From contig CM114271.1 of the NCBI GenBank assembly GCA_050084515.1, positions 56,296,001-56,360,000 of the forward strand: a DNA stretch of 64,000 bases, in the 5' to 3' direction. Below, piece by piece: positions 56,497 to 64,000 of this stretch (position 1 is its first letter; each line of letters begins with the position of its first letter). The DNA comes from Blasia pusilla. Taxonomy: Eukaryota > Marchantiophyta > Marchantiopsida > Blasiales. The position numbers and the translations under genes were made by a program. Under the pieces are notes generated by a model, which did no database searches, was not told the DNA's origin, and saw only the letters and a list, made by a program, of their open reading frames with translations.

Positions 56497-57183
56497 TCCC
56501 AAAACAACCTAGATTGAGTGTCAACCAACCCGCTGCCTCGTCCAACACTTGATTAGCCCTGACATGGCCAACCGGCAATGACCAAATCAATGGTCCCTAC
56601 CCGCTCTAAGTCGTGCGCGCTCAGCAACGAAATATCCCTCGGTAGAGAACTCTGGTATCCCTGTACCGCGGACGCAGTTGGGAAAACAAAGGTGTAACAG
56701 CGCCACATGTCATAGTGAGACGTGCCTCGTAACATCATCACTCTCCACATACATGTACTGCTGGACTCGCACTCCTACCTGCAAAACAACAGCTAACCCG
56801 GTGCTAATCCCTCCAAAGAGATCTAACACTCGAATACCCTCTTCCAGGATACACCACACAATGGGTGTGGTGTCCAAGGGTGTCATCGTAGCACCCCTTG
56901 CTACCTCAGGTTCCTCAGACCCATCACGCTCCGGTGCAAACGCCTCGCTCCACGCGGTCTGCACGTGCTCATCTGTCAATCGTCCAAGCTCCTCAGTCGA
57001 GCCCCACAGCGACACCTCTCCTCCACGGAATGATACGGCTACCATAACACTCCTCACCATAGAAATGTCAGGAATAGGAGTATCCTCTGCATGGACATGT
57101 CCCTCAATCAAATTACTAGGCCAAGTGATGGCATTGCTAAATGCTGCTAAGGTCGCCATCTCTCTTGGCCATTGCTCGATCAC
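56497..57183 (-). pseudogene. DNA methyltransferase of element 2, N-terminal half (motifs I to IV)
   Basis: Frame 57183-56710 has TPLDTTPIVWCILEEGIRVL then DLFGGISTGLAVVLQVGV (motif I, SAM binding) and YMYVESDDVTRHVSL (motif II). A frameshift near 56720 leads to frame 56750-56553 with RDISLLSAHDLERVGTIDLV and IAGWPCQG (motif IV, catalytic Cys). A TAA follows the glycine; then S-SVGRGSGLVDTQSRLFWEM runs into the solo LTR. The region before motif I (HAEDTPIPDISMV, VQTAWSEAFAPERDG) also matches element 1, so the unit is conserved beyond the core motifs. Confidence 0.88.
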
Positions 57184-57228
57184 TACACCTGTGAATCAAA
57201 GGGGTAATGAGCTAAGGCGCCCATCACC

Positions 57229-57528
57229 TTATTGCCATCCTGGTCTATAGGATGCTGACTCCTCCCAGTAATCTAGGGAAAACCCCATCGGGTATAACAC
57301 TGCTCCACCAACCAAGACATCGTAGGACTCTACATCACTCACTATCGCCTTGGCTTGCACCACGGACTCATCTGTAGGATGTCCCGCGCGAATCCTCACC
57401 ATGACCTCTTTTCGGGTGATATACTGTGTGATACTTGCTCCACCCAAGGATGTATGTATTCGTAAGGGACAAGGCTCCACATCGGCTCTCGTCAAGCCCA
57501 ATCCTCTGAATGACGCTTTCCCCAACAT
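57229..57528 (-). pseudogene. Aspartic protease region of element 2
   Basis: Just upstream of this frame, and out of it, LLDSGAQPYPMLGKA gives the D-S-G catalytic motif (about 57560-57515). GLGLTRADVEPCPLRIHTSL, YITRKEVMVRIRAGHPTDES and SYDVLVGGAVLYPMGFSLDY complete the fold; the VLxGxxxL strand is the expected second half of a retropepsin-like protease. Element 1 has DWG instead of DSG, so this copy preserves the ancestral site. Confidence 0.7.
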
Positions 57529-57617
57529 CAGGGGTACGGTTGCGCTCCTGAATCCAACAAGACACGATGCGGACTAAAAGCTCTACCTCTGGGACTCACC
57601 AACTGGAGGACCTCTCC

Positions 57618-58404
57618 TCAGTTATCCAGCAACACAACACCAAGAGAAGCCATGGCACACTCTATCGCGGGTGTAGCGGGCATCTCCACCATCCTAGCAG
57701 CCACAACCTGCCATGCATTTAACGTGGACGGCCGGAGCATCCGCTCCAAGGGTAGGTCCATCACCTTCTCTGCAATCATCTCTGAATGTGATACAAGAAC
57801 TCCAACTCTGCGTTCACATAGTGAAGCGGCCAGCCGGAAAGCCTTGACGGGCGTATCCCCCAACGTCATAACATCGGAAGTAGAAAATAAAAGAGTGCGG
57901 TACACAACGGTGGCGACCCCCAACAACGTGCTCGACACATGCCCTTCCTGAGCATCAACAATAGGAGTCATCGCACTCGCTTTTCCCATCTCCCTCCGTG
58001 CCTGCACACCAACAACATCACCAACTCTCCAGGAACTTTGATGAGGACTCTTCGATGGGATCCTCATCGCTTTGGACAACGTGAAAGACTGAGGAAGCCT
58101 AGTCTGTTTTCTTGCTTCCCCTCGTTGTGGATCCAACTCTGCGGCTGCTCCATGCGTCACAACTGCGGCGGCCTCCATCCTGGCAACCACGCACATCCAA
58201 CCAGGATCCTCCATATCTCTCGTTGCTACATATGATGTCGATGCCATGGATCCGGCATCGGGTAACCTCAATGCCATAGTGGCAATCAATTCCTGTAGCT
58301 GCTGTATCTGAGCAGCCATCCCAGTCTCATGTCCGGCGTCTCCCTTAGCGCATCTAGGTGGTGGTACTCTACCTCCTCCACGGGGGTGGTATTCTGGCAG
58401 GATA
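57618..58404 (-). pseudogene. Post-gag spacer of element 2 and end of the nucleocapsid tail
   Basis: A 233-codon frame (58319-57618) begins MAAQIQQLQELIATMALRLP, a short coiled-coil-like start matching CIDQLEQRIAAMTIMQLRE of element 1. It continues through VMTLGDTPVKAFRLAASLCE to VVLLDN. Directly upstream, RGGGRVPPPRCAKGDAGHET corresponds to the RGG-like tail of element 1 nucleocapsid. Homology ends near 58404, the truncation point of the element. Confidence 0.65.
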
Positions 58405-59470
58405 GAGTAAGAGAGGAGAGTCTCTCTTCAAAAAAAAGGGCCAAATCCGCCTCCTCTCTTCAAAACTTTATGACATATTTGAAATTTTTGTTTGCTTTCA
58501 AATCCATGAAATCTTTAGAAGAGAGTAGGTAGTGGTCCACATTTGGCCCTAAAAAAACCTCCTTTTTCCTTGGGGCGAAAAAAAAGTAGACATCATAAGA
58601 CCACTACAAACATTTTTCCATCACTCTCCATGTGAGCCTAAGTTTCTTAACATCTCCTCATCTCGGTCAACAAAAAGCAGTGCCCTTGGTATTTTTGTTG
58701 GAGGACCACCCGGATGCCAACCCTAAGCATCTACTCCAAGGCATCTACTGCCTGAAATTTCTACCTCATCTACTTCTGAACCTGCCCTAACTAAAGCCTC
58801 TTGAGCAACATTGATGGCATAGGCTCGACCTGTCTCTTGGACATGCTTGAAGGTGAGATCTACCTCAATATTCTTCCCATGCTTGCTTCTTCTCAATCTG
58901 GTTCGAGCCCCGCCCTCGTTCACACCTCCACTTAGCTCCACCTAGACAAATCTTCCAGAAATCACTCCTTGGATCCTCTCAACTCCATAGATCTCTCCCT
59001 TGGATTCTCAAGCTTTATGGCCTTCAAATGAGGTCCTCTAGGCTTCCATGAGGAATCTTCTAGCCCACAAGAGTCCAAGCATTTGAGCTCAGCCTCCATT
59101 GACCTCTTCTTAGCCCCTTATTCTTCATTTCTTGGCCCTAACAATCAGATCCACCCCCTTGGTTCAAACCCTCCTCTACAACAGCAATCAAGCACTCTAT
59201 CTCCTTCATTGGATACCCTGGAGACTCCCTAGTGCCTACACCATCTCCCTTGTCTCCTCTAGGCTTGAGGTCAATGGAGTGACTTGGCTGCATTATCACC
59301 TTGTACAATCTTCTTGACTTGTTCTTGGACACCTCTTTCTTTGGGCCTTTCTCTTGCACCACCTCCACAAGTCCAAAAAACATATTCCAGAAAACTTTTA
59401 CAAACACCATTATGGGTTCAAAAAATCTCGTCCTTTATTACCTCCGAAGGAACCTCGGAAATGTACATTG
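58405..59470. other. Unassigned region
   Basis: No domain and no member of the repeat families seen elsewhere. Open frames of up to 90 codons (59138-59410 minus) have no recognisable feature. Confidence 0.4.
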
Positions 59471-59473
59471 AAC

Positions 59474-59956
59474 CTAGTCTATGATTTCTTCAGCCTCGTC
59501 ATCTACAAATTTACTCCTAACTCTCCTCGGTGATAGTACCAAAGGAATGTCTTGGGATTCAAGTGGCTCCTCTGGCCGGTTGTAGACGGGGATCGAAAAT
59601 GTTGGCGAATTCGAGAGCCTTGGCCCCCCCCTAGGTACACCATAACGGTCCCATGTAACCTGTCTCGAGTCCCACCGCCTTCCTCGGCAGTATACCTTGT
59701 ACGCTCTGCAATGTGACACCCATCCAGTATCAATATCTGCTCCGTCCCCGGTAATACCACTATGGCAACCGACATTGGGTAGAAGGAATCCAACACGTCG
59801 AGAGAAGAAAAGAAGCCTACGCCTGCCTTTACGAGTTGAGGGGAAGGTGCCAAGGGAAGAAGCCTGCCAGACTGCCTGATCCGAACGGGTCCGATCAGGC
59901 AACCTGTCGGAATCAGACAGGTTGCCTGGAGGTGGTAAAAAGGGTCCAGTGGTCAA
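59474..59956 (-). pseudogene. Exon fragment of a gene with a DGCH-type (ParB-like) motif
   Basis: Two frames overlap. Frame 59853-59503 contains FYPMSVAIVVLPGTEQILIL and then DGCHIAERTRYTAEE, a strand-loop-helix reminiscent of the ParB/Srx fold motif (DGxHR). Frame 59956-59474 ends VRSKFVDDEAEEIID and a stop. It lies on the same strand, 320 bases beyond the end of the gene at 60272-64000, with palindromes of the same kind in between. It may be the start of a second, tandem copy of that gene or a further part of it. Function is unproven. Confidence 0.3.
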
Positions 59957-60045
59957 AAAGCGAAAAGTTGCAAGGAGGAGAAATCCGACGGGTTGCAGTG
60001 GTCATAAAGTGAAAATTGCAAGCAGGAGAAATCCAACGGGTTGCA
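59896..60045. repeat. Palindromic repeats, group 1 (one full unit, two half units)
   Basis: A perfect 13-base inverted repeat (59896-59908 with 59916-59928, arm CAGGCAACCTGTC) is a variant of the palindrome found at 60891-61217 and 63318-63631. Two half units follow, ATCCGACGGGTTGCA at about 59983 and ATCCAACGGGTTGCA at about 60031. Confidence 0.8.
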
Positions 60046-60271
60046 AAGTAGAAGACCGTGGAGTACATAGACGATCACATTCGAAAAGACAAAATGATCA
60101 CCAAACATTTACAAGCACCACCATCGATCGAAAAAATCTTCTGCTTTATATCATCCGAAAAAAGCTCGGAACTGTACATTTGATCTATTCTATGAAATCT
60201 TTTGCCAAATTATCAAAAAACTCCCTACTCCAAACGCTACAGTCAAGCTGGGTCGTTGAGTTCTTTGAACT

Positions 60272-63200
60272 CACTCGTCATCGTCCGAGAGCTCTTGCAA
60301 AATCACTTTCGGCCTTGCCCTCCCGATTTTGGGAATCGTTGGAAGTGACGATGGAGTCACTACCAAGGGTGGCTCTGGAACCGGAGCTCTCGGCTTCGGT
60401 GGAGAGTTGTACGCCCCAACGAGCCTTTCGTATTCTGCCTTTGCCTCCTTGCAAAGGTCAAACGCCTTTTCGTGCCTTCCTCGAGGCAGAGAATGTTCCT
60501 ACCACTCTGCCAGGCGCCTCTGATACTCGCCCCTGAAAGGCCCACTAAGTCGAACACCAAGTCACCCGGCCTTGAGCAGAGCTCGATGAGCGTTTGCATC
60601 AGGGCTGGCGACTTTTCCTTCCTCCGAAGCGAAGTCTTGTCTTGCATGTAAATTCGGGGGAATTGTACAAACTATCTAATTTGTACCCATCGAGCATGGA
60701 TCCACAGGATCCTGGATCTTGAACACATGGAAATTGTGCTCGGGCGAACGCAAAGCGATACACGTAGGAGTGGTCCATCAGTAAATCAAGCCACGAAACA
60801 ATGTCGAAACTAAAGAAGTCGCCTTGAGAAGATTTTCAATAATTGACTTTGGATCAACTGCCGAGTCCGCGGGTTGTTTTGTCCGGACCCACCCGTCGGA
60901 ACCCGGCGGGTTGCGATTGCTTTTGGGTTTTCCAAGTTGATTTTGGTTTTCAGATGCAACCCGTCGGAAGGCGGCGGGTTCTTGGCTCAGACCAGCCCAT
61001 GCTGCTGAGAGCAACCCGTCGATAGCAACCCGTCGCTATTAGGCGGGTTGCATCAAAAACAAAATCAAGCGCAACCCGTCGGGTTCGACGGGTTGCAGTA
61101 CACCATGGTTTTCCCCTCGTATGTGGGAAAGATGCAACCCGTCGGAAACCGACGGGTTGCTCTCAACCGAGCATGGGCTGGTCTAAGCCAACAACCCATC
61201 GCCTTCCGACGGGTTGCTCACGGACAAAAAAACCAGGATCGACTCTCATTCTACACATCATTATAAGATAATTGAAATTATTGTACAGAATTGAGCCTTA
61301 CCCGAATCGACTCGTTGCGGATCGGAGTGGGTACTCGTTTTTATGATCCATGATTGTGCCGTCCTCCACTTTAGCGACCTCTTGCGACTGCTTTGGAGGT
61401 TGAAGAGCTCGTCCTCGCTCCCTCCGTCAACACCAAGAAGCAGCCCCTGTCACTCGGATAGGCGTCGCAAGGAGAACAAAAGTGCAATCTGGTCATAAGT
61501 GAGCGGCGATTCCACTCAGGTACCTCGTCCGCCGGATTTTCGCCCCAAAGTCGCAACCCCGAGGGCAGATCGGCGATCAAGAGATCCACCGCAACCTCTT
61601 CCACCACTCCATTCACCGTCCAGGCAGCGTGCCCGTTTCGTTGGAGCTTCCGTCCCAGCGTTGTCAATTTTTCGATGGCAGTTGTCGACGCTTGAGAACT
61701 GAAGCTGTTCAGCTCATCCAGTAAAGAGGTGAACTGAAGGAGGACGCTTGTCCGGGTCGTTGTTTGTCTGTGTCTTCCCAAGGATGATGGGCTGTATTCT
61801 CCTTGGGACAACCCGGGCACCTCTCGCTTCCGCTTCTCCCTAGTCTGGGGACGGCTTGTCGGGGTTTCTATGACCTCGGATTCTGGTGGCGTTTTCTTCG
61901 CCGAGGACCTGGTCCGACCCTCTCTCCCTGCTCGTCCGGACGATTCCGCCTCTGGCCTCTCATCTTCAGGCTCTCTTTGGGAAGTCTCGGCCTCTGAATT
62001 TTTCCCTCCCCTCGCCTTGCCTTTGAGACCCGCTGTGGATTTGTCTTTGGCTGTCCGGACCTTGGAAGCCAACTCAGCTATCTCGTGGGGCTGCTCTTGC
62101 ATCTCCTCCGAAGAAGTCTTCAGTGGACGAAATTGGGGATGTCGTCTTGTCTGAGGCCCTTTGCATCATGAAGCACTCGTAAGTCCTTATCCGTGATGTC
62201 TTGGTCGTTGAAGTCGAGCCAAATGGGGCAATTCTCCACCTCCCAATCCGACATGTCTTGACCCATCTCCACGTCGTGCGTGGAGAATGTCTCTGCATCC
62301 GGCGAAGCCCACAATTTCAAGGCTACCGGTAATTTTCCCCACGTACTGCGTGCTTACACTTTGGGACGAGGTACCGAATACCATCCGTTGGGCGCTTTTA
62401 GTCGAACATTATCGGCCGATCTGCTCCTGTAGATCTCATTGCTTCTTCGCTTGATCCCGTTTGTTACCCTCTACTTCTTCGTCAAGCTCTGCACGAGGAG
62501 GACACAAACCTTGAACATGGTCTTGAATCCAGGGGTTTTGGTTGGCTTGTCTCGGATGTCGTCAAGCCAAACCTCGTAATCTCAGAACTTTCAAGGTTTG
62601 CTTCGGTGGAATGGGCTCTAATCTTCGAGCTCCGCTTGCACCGCCCAAAGACGGACTTCCCGATTACCATAACGCATCCCGGAGCGACCATTCGCATAGC
62701 CAATGCGATATCATCTGGATCGGACACACCGGAGGATGGTGTGCCGCCCTCTCCAGGCCTCGAGCCCTCGAAACTGATTTTCATCAGTCGTATCCTCCTG
62801 AACTCGCTAATCCCGGATAACGCAAAACGATGCACGCGATCCAGCGACACTTTCTCCCCAATCCGACCATGCGGATCTTCATCCCTCTTCCTCTGGCGCT
62901 TGATAATCGCCTTGAGCTCCTTGTAGAACTCCGGACCAAGTTCGGGTTTGAGAATGTTGATGTATCGCTGCATCTTGCTCGCCGTGTATTTCGTTGCAGC
63001 AGATCTGGCGGCTTGATGAATTTGGCGCTCGAAGCGGATACCTTCTCCCTCCGCTCGGCTCGGTCGGCGCTTTTCTTGCGGCTTTGTATCTTCGACCAGC
63101 AAAGGATGGTTAAGGCTGCATCTTGAGAAATAAACTTGTTTGCCCAAGTTTTCTTCTTAATCTGAGCACCCTTTGCAAGCATCTGATTGACGAGGGCATC

Positions 63201-64000
63201 GCCCAAGAACCCCCTGTACTCTCCCAGGTGCGTTGTAAGCACCTTCCTCACCCGATCGCAGTCCTGGATCCAATGGTGGGTGACATTCCCCTCCGATACA
63301 ATCCTGCACATCCAAACTCAACCCGTCAGGAAATTACATGGGTTCCTACAACCCGTCGGACTCCGACGGGTCGTCACAGCTCAGGGTCGGATTCTAGCAA
63401 CAAGCTAAATGGAGCAACCCGTCGGACACCGACGGTTTGCTTTGGGCCAAAAACTAGTTAAATCTATGTTCCATCAAACAAGTCGTCAAAGTCCGACGAG
63501 TGTCAATCTTAAAAAAAAATCCGGAAAACCGTGCAGTCTAGCAACCCGTCGGAGTCCGACGAGTTGCTTTCTGCCTAAAAAAACCTAACCCATTCATCAA
63601 TCGAGCAACTCGTCGGAGTCCGACGAGTTGCGAAAGTGTTAAAGATACTTACGTGTTCATGGCATGCATTGCCATCTCCACCGTCGCCATGTGATGAGAG
63701 TATGGGTGGAGGACCACTGCCTTCACGTAGAAATGTGCCTCCAACGAGTTGGGGCGCTCCTCCGCAAACTTGGTCCACACCATGAACCTGTGATTTCCAT
63801 CCCAGATGAAGAAATGCAGATTCCTCATCCAGCTGAATTCCGTGCCCTCAACTTGCCTTCTGAAGTCCTGGTCTCGCATCCTCCAGAATGTGTCAAGATT
63901 TTCCAAGTCCTCCTCGGTAACCAGAGCTTGGGTTCCATGCTCGTCGTAAGGCTGAACATAGAAGGGAGGAAAACTGTCCACGTAGGATGCTTTCGCCGCC
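60272..64000 (-). CDS. Intron-containing gene: ParB-like DGNHR motif plus amino-methyltransferase-like C-terminus
   Basis: The gene enters from the right edge. Exon 64000-63653 has NLHFFIWDGNHRFMVWTKFA (DGNHR, 63801-63787), as in the ParB/Srx fold. A GTAAGT donor follows, and an acceptor (TGTGCAG) before 63303 joins it in phase to IVSEGNVTHHWIQDCDRVRK. Next come a basic region (63303-62784 and, after a frame change near 62970, KPELGPEFYKELKAIIKRQR and SDPDDIALAMRMVAPG), an exon with QDITDKDLRVLHDAKGLRQD (62320-62120), a charged region (62102-61371), and a last exon with RPGDLVFDLVGLSGASIRGA and WQSGRNILCLEEG (60566-60480). The last resembles the PGDxVxDPFxGSGT motif I of N4/N6 DNA methyltransferases, but DPF/GSGT is degenerate. 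It ends KVILQELSDDDE. ParB-methyltransferase fusions are common in prokaryotes and phages. Exact exon borders inside are uncertain and one or two frame breaks are present. Confidence 0.4.
60891..61217. repeat. Palindrome array, group 2 (intron)
   Basis: Six or seven units built on the arm GCAACCCGTCGG and its reverse complement, starting at about 60891, 60956, 61011, 61025, 61071, 61134 and 61192. The best are 61134-61160 (12-base arms, three-base centre) and 61071-61096 (10-base arms). Spacers are 19-40 bases and unrelated to one another, except that 60975-61022 and 61150-61198 are themselves inverted copies of about 48 bases. The array lies between coding segments of the minus-strand gene. 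Confidence 0.85.
63304..63652 (-). other. Intron of the ParB-like gene, carrying a palindrome array
   Basis: Bounded on the minus strand by GTAAGT (63652) and TGTGCAG (63304); exon phases 2 and 1 match across it. Nothing else but palindromes and their spacers fills the 349 bases. Confidence 0.65.
63318..63631. repeat. Palindrome array, group 3 (intron)
   Basis: Units at about 63318, 63349, 63414, 63479, 63541 and 63605. The last four starts are 65, 62 and 64 bases apart and the two before them 65 and 31. 63605-63631 is a perfect palindrome: 13-base arms around one central G (arm GCAACTCGTCGGA). 63541-63567 differs from it by one arm base. Spacers are 36-40 bases, AT-rich and dissimilar. Confidence 0.9.

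Larger units (their letters stand above)
51013..58404 (-). mobile_element. Ty3/gypsy element 2: PR - DNA methyltransferase - RT - RH - IN - PHD, 5'-truncated
   Basis: This is the same gene order as element 1 on the opposite strand, with clearly diverged but alignable proteins. It lacks gag except for the last residues of the nucleocapsid tail near 58400. A 1277-base solo LTR (55215-56491) splits the methyltransferase. Frames are open over longer stretches than in element 1, but stops and frameshifts are present. Because the two copies differ substantially and still share the methyltransferase and PHD parts, the architecture belongs to a family rather than to one accident. Confidence 0.9.

Noticed and set aside
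60272-63311. Bacterial contamination (ParB-methylase gene)
   Set aside because: Phase-matched GT/AG introns and continuity with plant-type retroelements argue for nuclear eukaryotic DNA.
63318-63631. CRISPR array
   Set aside because: The repeats are palindromic, vary between units, lie in a eukaryotic intron with matching splice phases, and no cas-like gene is present. The resemblance is formal only.

Overview
The window looks like nuclear DNA of a streptophyte (green plant lineage). The features that point there are intron-containing genes with GT/AG splice sites, a plant-type UBA/PUB-linker gene remnant, long (CT)n/(GA)n tracts, and a sequence made mostly of decayed retroelements. Ty3/gypsy elements that carry a cytosine DNA methyltransferase have, as I recall, been described in charophyte algae and dinoflagellates, so a charophyte such as Chara is my best guess. 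This is inference; no marker gene settles the species.

Layout. 1-2750: 3' end of a chromodomain Ty3/gypsy element, then LTR-like DNA with two (CT)n tracts and the PHD-finger tail of a second Ty3 family. 2750-7180: mostly AT-rich, featureless DNA with one copy of an AT-rich dispersed repeat. 7184-10122: a decayed non-LTR element with an N-terminal zinc finger, RT and a C-terminal nuclease-like part (R2/NeSL-like layout). 13038-14480: hairpins, a Helitron-like 3' end and another AT-rich repeat. 14969-16182: a solo LTR with a 5-bp target duplication. 19.7-23.1 kb: a spliced host gene of unknown function whose four coding exons join in phase. 23.77-29.62 kb: two head-to-tail APE-type LINEs on the minus strand. 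30.6-31.6 kb: remnant of a UBA/PUB-type gene in which one exon is inverted relative to the next three. 33.7-42.57 kb: a nearly full-length plus-strand Ty3/gypsy element. 42.6-50.2 kb: AT-rich repeats and unexplained DNA. 50.2-58.4 kb: a related, 5'-truncated minus-strand element, split by a second copy of the 14.97-kb solo LTR. 59.5-64 kb: a minus-strand, intron-containing gene region with a ParB-like DGNHR motif and an amino-methyltransferase-like motif. Its introns hold arrays of 27-bp palindromes.

The most notable system is the Ty3/gypsy family with the order gag - protease - C5 cytosine methyltransferase (DNMT3-like motif order) - RT - RNase H - integrase - PHD finger. It is present in two diverged copies. 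A writer of DNA methylation and a predicted reader of histone tails are thus encoded by the same mobile element. Both copies are broken by stops, frameshifts or insertions. The second unusual structure is the palindrome array, with units about every 62-65 bases, which looks CRISPR-like but lies in eukaryotic introns.
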